In this document: positions 1 to 7,315 of the stretch, in pieces
Layout of the letters: every line of letters starts with the position of its first letter
Numbering within the stretch: the first letter of the stretch is position 1
Assembly: GCF_000344685.1 (NCBI RefSeq)
Contig: NW_006920412.1
Location: 2,706,127-2,718,898 of the forward strand
Length of the DNA stretch: 12,772 bases
Direction: 5' to 3'
Source: Gloeophyllum trabeum ATCC 11539
Taxonomy: Eukaryota > Basidiomycota > Agaricomycetes > Gloeophyllales > Gloeophyllaceae
Program-made: the position numbers and the translations under genes
Notes under the pieces: generated by a model
Database searches by the model: none
Told to the model about the DNA's origin: nothing
The model's input: only the letters and a program-made list of their open reading frames with translations

Positions 1-830
1 TTTGGGGCAATCTTCCTGGATGGGTAATTGATCCGTAGGTTCTTGCCTTCTAGCCAAACCTTCTCTCCAACTTCGAATGGGGTGAATCCTTGTCAGCTTC
101 TATCGATCATCTTCTGTCTCGCCAATTCGTGCATGGCGATCGCTTCTTCCCTTGCAGCTTGTAATCGTTTAAGCCTTTCCTCTACTGATGGTAGCTCTGT
201 ATTGATTGTGACTGCAGGTATTGCTTGCGGATGATAACCCATCATGAGGTAGAAAGGCGATTCGTTCCTGGCTGAATGGGATCACTGATTGTGAGCAAAT
301 TCCGCATCAGAGAGTACTTCAGCCCATCCGTTGGGATTGTTGGCGCAGAATATCCGCAGATAGGTTTCCAGTTCTTGGTTGACCCTCTCAGTTTCGCCAT
401 CAGTTTGAGGGTGATAAGCGGTGCTGAGCTTGGATTTGATGCCTAGCAGCTTGCATGTTTCTTGGAATACCTTTGACGCAAATTGAGGTCCTCTATTGGA
501 TATGATGGTATCAGGTAATCCGAATCGTCTGTAGACATTCTCATGGAAAATTTGAGCAGTCTTCTCTGCATTGATCATCTTGTGACATGACACCAAAATT
601 ACCCCCTTCGTTAGGGCGTGGTCTACCATGACCATGATTGAGTCAAAACCCTTGGATGGTGGAAGATCGGTTATGAAGTTGGTTGAGGTGACAGAAAATG
701 GATGCATTTGTGTTGGGGCAGGGATGGGGTTCAATGCGGGTGCCGAAGGGTGAGTGTTCACTTTGTTTTGTTGACAGGTAGCACAACCGTTGATAAGCCT
801 CAGGATCGTCTGACCCCCAAAAATGCGGAC
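1..830 (-). pseudogene. Ty3/gypsy integrase, inactivated (both catalytic Asp replaced, two in-frame stops)
   Basis: One reading frame runs from 830 to the left edge. It shows the zinc-finger motif [14 protein letters not shown] (about 749-788), the core phrase [36 protein letters not shown] and TERVNQELE, and after a stop the C-terminal phrases [14 protein letters not shown] and YPSRK. In this family the catalytic triad is Asp in DFITDLP, Asp in SDRGPQF and Glu in TERVN, with 35 residues between the last two. Here the first two are Asn (678-680 and 495-497); the Glu is kept at the right spacing. TGA stops lie in frame at 282-284 and 93-95, and one at 831-833 closes the frame upstream, where a frameshift into the FWG motif is likely. 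The copy cannot encode an active integrase. Each of the two replacements and two stops is explained by one transition at a former CpG. Confidence 0.92.
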
Positions 831-930
831 TCAGCACATTGTACAAGCCCCCCAGAGCTTATTCGACACAGCGCTCACACGCCTCTAGAAGAATTTTTCT
901 ATTTAGGTCCAGACTTCCTAGCATCCCGAG
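1..930 (-). mobile_element. Degenerate Ty3/gypsy LTR retrotransposon fragment (3' pol, integrase region)
   Basis: Reading the minus strand gives, in order, a degraded zinc-binding region, the integrase catalytic core and the start of the integrase C-terminal region. These are the parts expected from the 3' end of a chromovirus-like Ty3/gypsy pol. The match is clear from about 820 down to 1. Between about 820 and 930 only scattered similarity in shifted frames can be seen (an LEAC-like stretch, then FWG resembling the FWWPG motif), so the upstream limit is approximate. The element runs off the left edge, so its 3' LTR, if any, lies outside. No reverse transcriptase, RNase H, protease or gag is present upstream in the window, so the 5' part was lost or replaced. 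Confidence 0.9.
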
Positions 931-1613
931 TCGTACATGGACCCATTCCAAGATTTATCTCTGCGAACAGGAGCTCCGGAGCGACTTAACCAATGCGACT
1001 TCTAGATGAATTAGCTCCGGTGCGGACGCATACAAGTCACCATGAGGCCAGCATCAGTCAGCAAGCGGCCGGAGGTAATTAGCACGTGACCGGCACATCG
1101 CGCGGAGTGATGGGACTGCTTAGGGCAGGTGGCGGAGCGTCGAGGCGACCTCTAGGGGCTGGGACAAGCAAGTGGGAGTGCAAGAGAGTCGCATGGTGTA
1201 TGGTATAACGGCGGCAAGTGCTGAGCAATCCTGTGGGTAGCGGCGTTTATTTGTTATTTATCTCCAGATGGTCGCAAAGCCATTCCTGTAGTATAAATTG
1301 TACAAAGTAGCATACAGAAAAACAAGTTTTTCACTTCACCATCTCAGAGAATCAGCGTTATGATCTCAGCGACCCTCGAAGTTCAAAAGCGTCGAACTTA
1401 GCGAATTATAACCGATCCTAGCTTTGCCAATAGGCCTGACTCGTCGAGTGATTTATCTCCGCCATCGGTTTAATTATCTCCGGTGCATCCTACATAGCGA
1501 AATAAAATTAACCAAGTCTCTCTAGCAATTTCTACCCCCGTGAGCACAATCCTACGACAGGCGTTGTTGCTTGCGACTTTGATTGTGACTTTTCGGAGAT
1601 AAATACTCCGGAG
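931..1613. other. Non-coding stretch next to the retroelement fragment
   Basis: No reading frame with recognisable coding character was seen on either strand. The region mixes GC-rich (about 1040-1180) and AT-rich (about 1240-1530) segments and carries the short TTTATCTCC-type repeats listed separately. Two palindromes of the form NCTCCGGAGN occur, GCTCCGGAGC at 973-982 and ACTCCGGAGT at 1605-1614. It is probably decayed repeat DNA, but no family could be assigned. Confidence 0.5.
954..1603. repeat. Dispersed short TTTATCTCC-type repeats, both orientations
   Basis: TTTATCTC followed by C or T occurs at 954-962, 1257-1265 and 1452-1460. The related AATTATCTCCGG is at 1472-1483, and the reverse form GGAGATAAA at 1595-1603. 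A longer partial match links AATTAGCTCCGGTGC (1009-1023) with AATTATCTCCGGTGC (1472-1486). The copies look like diverged pieces of one repeat family, or terminal motifs of small non-autonomous elements. Nothing further could be resolved by eye. Confidence 0.4.
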
Positions 1614-1882
1614 TGTCAACTAGCATTTGTTTCAGGTGTCAAAGTGTTTGTTTTATTTTCCTAGGTCTTCCTATGGACTACCCTATGGCATCTTACTCCC
1701 CCTTTCCCCCTCGAACTATTAAATACCCCTCAGTTGTCTCGGACCGCCTTCACCCATATCACAGGGTTTAGGTTTATTTCTTTTGGTCCTTGGTGATTGT
1801 TGTGTGTCTGTGCATATCAGCACGGCAGTGACTGGATCCAAAGTAAATATTCTTTGTCTCTTCACTGCATGTTAGCATGACA
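1614..1882 (+). mobile_element. Candidate solo LTR (Ty3/gypsy-like ends), unconfirmed
   Basis: The interval begins TGTCAACTAGC and ends GTTAGCATGACA, giving the 5-bp inverted ends TGTCA/TGACA and the TG...CA termini usual for LTRs. It is 269 bp long and contains a TATA-like TATTAAATA near 1718, about 100 bp from the left end, followed by a pyrimidine-rich stretch. This would fit U3-R-U5 in plus orientation. Against it, the flanking pentamers (CGGAG and TAGCT) do not match, so there is no target duplication, and the adjacent gypsy fragment is in the opposite orientation. It may instead be an ordinary AT-rich promoter-like region. Confidence 0.28.
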
Positions 1883-2928
1883 TAGCTAGCGAGATTGATG
1901 ATGCCTGCTCATCAACGTCACCTGGATGTCTAACTACTGGTGTAGAATATATAATGTGCCAGAGAAGTGCACCCGTGGTCTCACACATGCATGTGCAGGT
2001 GTGTCCCGATCATAAATGTGTTCATCTGCAGGAAGAGGATGAGGTAGTATACATCACTGTGTATGTCCGGAGACTTGCTGTTCAGAATCCAGGCTCGTCA
2101 ACTCATCCAAGGTACTGACTTCCAAAATCATGGGATTGCGGATTGATTGCAAAGACAAGGTATCATGTCGACACAACTCCAACTGAAGCCTACCTGCTGC
2201 GGGTGCATGTTGGACTTTCCAGTGCTCTTTTTAGACATATGAATTATAACTATTAGGGTTCCTCCACTGCCGTCAGGTGCTGGCTCTGGGAGCTTTCACT
2301 CTGATGTGTAATGGTCAAGTCCATTTCATGCTTATGTAATGTTGAGTAGTTTGTCGTGTCGCTGTAGTTTGTAAGCTATGTCTTGCCAACGCCAGTGATT
2401 GACACCTTTCTGTTTATTCTCGTCCATCTGTGCTTCATTCGCCGTGCATTTCGGTCCAAGGTGTTCAGGCGCAGTCCTTGCAACTGCCGTGCCCATTACA
2501 CGATGCGCACCAGCGGCACCACAGGCATGTGACTAAACACCTATTGCAGACTCGAGATGGGTCAACTGTAGATCGATGCCGGAGCAATGCCATCCACAAT
2601 CCGGCATGAGGCTATATACATGACCTCTGCACTAATCAATGATGGATGGGGAGTACAAGGTCTTCTAGATCCTATGACTGTTCAAATTGTGCTTAGCTTG
2701 AGTGGCCACTAACTGCCGGTGGAATAAATTTAAACAAGCTCACATAGGTTAATCCCCGTCAGTAGCCTTTGGAGTCTCGAAGGACACGAAGAAAGCAGTG
2801 CCTAGCCGGTCCTGTCTGAGTAGAAGGAGAACTAGACAATGACTACTCGGAAATGAATTGGGCTGCTGATGCCGAGTGCTCGCTAACTTTAGGATCGCAT
2901 GCGCGTCAGGCCATTTGCGACGATAACA
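1883..2928. other. Non-coding stretch, nothing recognised
   Basis: About 1 kb without a plausible coding frame on either strand. A perfect 12-bp palindrome, CACATGCATGTG, lies at 1984-1995. No tRNA-like cloverleaf, transposase fragment or tandem array was recognised. The right end should contain the 3' flank of the F-box pseudogene that follows. Confidence 0.5.
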
Positions 2929-4911
2929 TTAGAACAGTAGGAGTACGTACACATTTTGTACGAAAACTGGAATAGGATGGAAACTGACACACCCACGCAT
3001 CGAGCTTGAGACACCCGTCCTCATGATCCTGAGGACGCTGTGCTCCTGGAGATGCTTTATGTGTTCAATTCCCAATGACCAGGGCTCCTCATGGTTTACA
3101 ATTTGAGAGCGAATATCCCCTTCATCAGACAGCACCAGCGATGGGAATAAAGAATTGAGGTAACATGCAATCTGGTATAATGCTGCCACCACCTCCGGTC
3201 AGTCCACAAGTTCACCCTTTGCAGCTGGTGCTTATATTGGGGCAGAGATGCAGGCAGTTCGACAACTGTGTTAAGCATGAGATCCAGGCGAATGAGTGCA
3301 GGACAATGCTTGGCGAAGTGTTCAGGCACGTAGATCTTCGGAAACACGTCTTAGCGAACTAGAAAATACCCATATTCTAGGTATTTCAGCTTTGGCCATG
3401 CATGAGCCATCTGCCGGATATTGTCATCTTCAGTAACAACAAGACCATGCTGGAATTGTACTGAGAGTCTCTCGAGGTCTCTGGATTTAGCCACTCTGCA
3501 AAGGAAGTCCGCCGTTTGGATGGACAAGCCTTCACAGTTGATCGGTGAAGATTCGAGCTGAAGACTAAGCAGCCGGGGAAACTCGAGTTTCTTGAAGACT
3601 ATATTGTATGCCACTACAATCTCTGATGCCAGGACATCATCACCTGGGGCCAGAAGGACTTTGACAGAGAATCATTTGCTGCTGCTTCAGAAATCATAGG
3701 ACAGAAGCAACAGGAAGTAGATCACCCCATAGCTCGATGGAACTGAGGTTTACGAGCTCCCAAAATGCCAATCCCTCGGTGAGCAGGTCACGTCCGGACA
3801 GGTGAAAACGCAGATACCTGAGACCTCTCATCCCAGACACAGCCCCCAAAGTTTCCTTGGCCAATGACGAGGGCAACCCAACATGCTTGTGATGATAAGG
3901 ACGGTACCTTTCCTGAAGTTCCAAACTGCGCAGGTTGGGAAGCATAGTAATACCCTTAAAACATGCTGCACTCAAATATGTAGATGCAAATAGGTGGCGA
4001 AGGCCTCGCGAGTACGCGGCAATTCTGCCCAGATAGTGTACAGCCATCCTAGTCTCTGCTGCCGATCCTCGATGGAAAGTTGAAATATCTGCAAAGATCA
4101 AACTAGGCCCGATCAAAAGTGACAAGTGATCCAGATGCCAAAGGCCCCCATGATTAAGTTGAAGGCTTTGCAGTCTTGGGAGCAGACTAGGACCCCTATG
4201 CCACCACAGGTATTGCCAGACATCATCGCTAACGTCAGGACATAACTCGCAATCCAACCAACGTATTCGACGAGCATAGTTGTCAAGTATAGTCCAAAGT
4301 GAGTCAGAAACTTCGCCGGCAAAATCCTGATTGCGATCTACTCAGGAACATGGCAAAGAGACCGCAAGAGAATGGTCGATACATACCAGAGTCAGTGATG
4401 AATCAGCCCCGGAATATGTAGTCTGAACTCGAAGGACGGATCGCCAAAGTGCCAAGAGTGGAAGAAACAAGTCCATAGATCTCCACAGCGCATCAAGTAC
4501 ATATGGTTGGAATATGCGGCACACTGTGTTGGAATTTTGGGGTTATCGGTCGAGCTTGCGAGCTCGCGTGCGATAGGATGGGGCTGCCGTAGGCGGCCGT
4601 AGTGGGTGAATGATTATGCGGAACTCGTATATAGTTGCTGTATCTACTCAATGTGCCGTACGCGATTGCCCTTCGGGCAACCGACCGCCTGGGGCAAACG
4701 CGCTCATCTTCCGTTTCCTAGGATTATTTCAACACACCGTGGCAGCATTGCGGAGAGCACTGCGCCTCTTCCGTAGGTCACTAGACTCCAAGCCGCGACT
4801 AGGCGAGTCATCAAAGAAACAGCGGAATTCTGTTTCCTCCGGAAGTGGGGCTGCTAGGTGTTCCGCAGAGATCTGGTGTAGAATGTCCGGGATAGTCAAA
4901 GCTCTGTGCAT
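2929..4911 (-). pseudogene. F-box/LRR protein pseudogene, paralogue of the gene at 5358-7060
   Basis: The minus strand from 4911 encodes a start like its neighbour's (MHRALTIPDILHQI against MHVALRTPEILREI). The shared pattern continues through CRIFQPYVLDALWRSMD, YARRIRWLD, LPNLRSLEL, AYNIVFKKLEFPRL, AHAWPKLKYLEYG, PEHFAKHCPALIRLD and YLNSLFPSL. These match the neighbour in the same order and spacing. A 60-nt intron (4327-4386, GTATGT...CAG) sits where the neighbour has its intron. Breaks are: a solo LTR inserted at 4527-4734 that brings an immediate in-frame stop; TGA at 3694-3696 where the paralogue has Arg; a one-base shift near 3669; TAA at 3351-3353; and another shift at about 3195-3210. 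Identity to the paralogue is low, so the duplication is old. A functional product is very unlikely. Gene predictors may instead call several short fragments with invented introns here. Confidence 0.88.
4527..4734. mobile_element. Solo LTR of a Ty1/copia-type element inserted in the F-box pseudogene
   Basis: A 208-bp insertion is bounded by TGTTGGAAT on the left and ATTTCAACA on the right. These are inverted ends (8 of 9 matching) of the TGTTG...CAACA form typical of copia LTRs. The flanking pentamers are CACTG (4522-4526) and CACCG (4735-4739), a 5-bp target duplication with one difference that is itself a CpG-to-TpG change. Removing the LTR and one pentamer restores uninterrupted alignment to the paralogous gene (NAATVCRIF against MAALTCRTF), which fixes the insertion boundaries independently. 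A TATATA lies at 4628-4633 and a small hairpin (TTGCCC, loop TTC, GGGCAA) at 4666-4680. No internal copia sequence is present, so this is a recombined solo LTR. The TATA suggests plus orientation, which is not certain. Confidence 0.8.
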
Positions 4912-5357
4912 TGTGTATGGCTCCGGTTGTTAGAAGTAGTGTACCTAGGCGTTCAAGAATTCAAGAGTGGTCGAGATCCAGAGCTATAGGGCCAGCAATG
5001 AAAGGCGTGACTGTGATTGAGTCGGCGTGATTGTTACGCGACGCGACGTAAATAATTGCCTGAAAGTTACATTTCTCAAACCTACCAACTTGACCTCTGC
5101 GGAAGCAAAACAACCGTAAGTATATCCAATAGTCAGAGTGGCCTACAAGTAAATCAAGCCCATTATATACACTACAAATGACCCCGAATATTCCCGCTCT
5201 GGCCGAGGCAGGAAGCGAGCTGGATGGATCTATCACGCTGAGCCTTCTATGTGCCCTCTTCTACTAAGAACTTCTAGGAGTATCGACACCTAGTATCATG
5301 GGCGCGTTAGATGTGCGTGGCCCGTGCGAGAATAACCAGATACCATAGCGGAGCCCT
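4912..5357. other. Spacer between the two F-box paralogues
   Basis: This 446-bp spacer should hold the 3' end of the intact F-box gene on the right and the old promoter of the pseudogene on the left. No coding frame with similarity to the neighbours, no clear polyadenylation signal and no transposon ends were recognised. Confidence 0.5.
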
Positions 5358-7060
5358 TCATGCGTCCAGGTGCAGTCGTTGCATCCAACGCAGATCCTGG
5401 TCCCTTCGAACCTGCTGAAGGATATCGATGTTCTGAAACATCTGCGCCCAGTTGTCCCCTGTATCATCCTCGTCGAGTATTTCCAGATTCGGGAATAGAC
5501 TGTCCAGATACCGGGCGAGGTGTCTCCAACACTCGTGGCGCAACAGCCATACTTCTATCTCATTCAAGAGTAATCGCTTCAGGCCGTGCGTGTACGGAGT
5601 TATATCTGCCGGATAATAATCTACGTCCGCATTGAGAATGACATCCAGTATCGTCAAGTCAGGGCAATGTTGAGCGAAATGTTCAAGGGCGAATATCGTC
5701 GGCAAGCCGGCTGGATGCATAGTCTCCTCGCATTGCACATATTTGACCCTCTGGATTTTTGGCCATGCTAGCGCCATGTTCCGGATATCTTCGTCGTCAG
5801 TGGCTACCTGAGCACAGACAAAGTTCACGTCTAGCGTCTCCAAATGCCGACAGCGCAACGCCTCCGATAGGAGCTCTCCTGTCTGGACCGGCAGCTCGTC
5901 GTCCCCCCCGCCCACCTCTGAGTAGAACTTGAGGATACGTAGCTGCGGGAACGCGAGCTGCTTGAACAGGCAATGATGGTCGACCGCCACATTCTGGATA
6001 GGGTCGGATTCGGCCCGGCAGAGAACGTCAAACCTGAGGGAATGGATACGGTGCTTCGGGAGGTGGCGTAAGATAGACACCATAGGATCCAGTATCCCAT
6101 TTAGTTCGACCACCTCGAGGCACGGGAGGTCGTGCATGGCTAGCGTTTCCATTTCGAATGTTTCCCCTTGAACATCCATACGCAGGGTGACAAGGCTTCT
6201 CAGCCCCGAAAGTGCCAGCATCGCTTCCTTCGTCGCATCGCCCTGCCCTTGGGCTGAGTATATCAATTCTTTCTGGAACTCCAACACTTGCAGGTTGTGC
6301 AGCCCTGACAGATGTGAAAGACAGGCTGATGCAAAATGTGCGGAGACTCGCAGTTTCTGCACGCTGGGAGACTCGGTCACCATGCAACTAAAGTAATACT
6401 CCAAATTCTTGATTGTGCCTGGTGACATGCGACGATAGGCTGAGATGTCAACAGTATGTAAGGACTCGGACAATAACACTGATGATGGCGCGACGCGAGG
6501 GTAGTCTGGCGCAGCGGAAAGATCAAATATTTGAAGACCTGGGAGAAGACATCCGTCGATCTTGGACCAAAGGGAGGTATATACTGACACGTCAATGCTA
6601 GGGCTGTCACGGGAGGGTCGCAGCCAGCGGATGCGACGCGCGTAGGCATAGAATCCACCGAAGTCCTCATCGGGGATGTCCGAGACTATTTTCTATAGAC
6701 ATTACAGTTGGCGGGAGACAAAGCGGTGTGCTCAATGGTAAGCCTTACATAGGTGCAGGTCTCTTTGTCGAATTGGAAGGTAGATAGGCAGGAAAGAAGG
6801 GGTACCAAGGAGTCGACGTATCGCCAAAGGCCGTCCAGGGCGGGCCCCGAAAATGTTCGACATGTAAGTGCTGCCATAAGAAGGTTTGCACGTATTTCTC
6901 GTACATCGTTCACTCCGGGCGGGGTCGCAAGGGCCGAGCGGAAGGCTTGGAGATCCCCTGTATCAAGAGCCAGGCCGTCTGAAAAGTCTGGAAGTGGAAC
7001 TGCCAGCTGCGACACGAATATCTCTCGCAGGATTTCGGGTGTCCTCAGTGCCACATGCAT
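5358..7060 (-). CDS. F-box/leucine-rich-repeat protein, probable SCF substrate receptor
   Basis: Two exons, 7060-6749 and 6692-5358, with a 56-nt intron at 6693-6748 (GTAAGG...TAG), encode 548 residues. The N-terminus (about 5-85) is F-box-like: TPEILREIF at 7-15, then CRTF at 67-70 and ALDGLWRYVD at 74-83, the split F-box pattern common in Agaricomycetes. The signature DFGGFYAYARRIRWL follows directly after the intron (114-128). The rest is leucine-rich, with irregular repeats of the type LHNLQVLEF, LRSLVTLRM, LPCLEVVEL, FPQLRILKF, CRHLETLDV and FPNLEILDE, expected to fold as an LRR-like solenoid for target binding. F-box proteins link Skp1-cullin-1 to substrates; the substrate here is unknown. 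The start at 7060 is chosen because the paralogue begins the same way (MHxAL). The single intron position is shared with the pseudogene. No breaks were seen, so it appears functional. Confidence 0.88.
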
Positions 7061-7315
7061 GACTGGGGAGGGGGGGCGAGCAGCGCTGGTAGGACTTGCA
7101 CAGAGGGGAAAGGCAGGGCAGGAACAATTGAAAGAAGTCCGCATCGCTATTTCCGGAGCGCCAATCCGGATCGGCCAATGCCGAGTGATCGTACTGTAAG
7201 TATGTCGAGCGGAACGCGCTCCTCTTCGCTCAACGTCCACTACCGCATACACGCTTGTGCCACCTTCTTTGCTCAGGAGCCGGCATCCTTAACATTCTGT
7301 GACACAGGTCAAAAC
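7061..7315. promoter_or_regulatory. Shared divergent promoter region (F-box gene / DCN1-like gene) with two CCAAT boxes
   Basis: Only 255 bp separate the start codons of the two divergent genes, so their promoters must overlap. Two CCAAT boxes in plus orientation lie at 7161-7165 and 7175-7179, 14 bp apart, near the middle. CCAAT boxes are bound by the fungal HAP/NF-Y complex. No clear TATA box is visible on either side. The DCN1-like start has a favourable context (A at -3, G at +4). Confidence 0.55.

Noticed and set aside
28..234. Plus-strand frame of 68 codons
   Set aside because: It lies antisense to the clear integrase C-terminal reading and has no similarity of its own.
3600..3760. An intron that would bypass the stop at 3694 and the nearby frameshift in the left F-box copy
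   Set aside because: No GT...AG pair I tried removes both while keeping the frame of the paralogue, and further breaks follow at 3351 and near 3200.
6753..7199. Plus-strand frame of 148 codons
   Set aside because: It runs antisense through the F-box exon 1 and the divergent promoter; the minus-strand reading has F-box features and a conserved paralogue.
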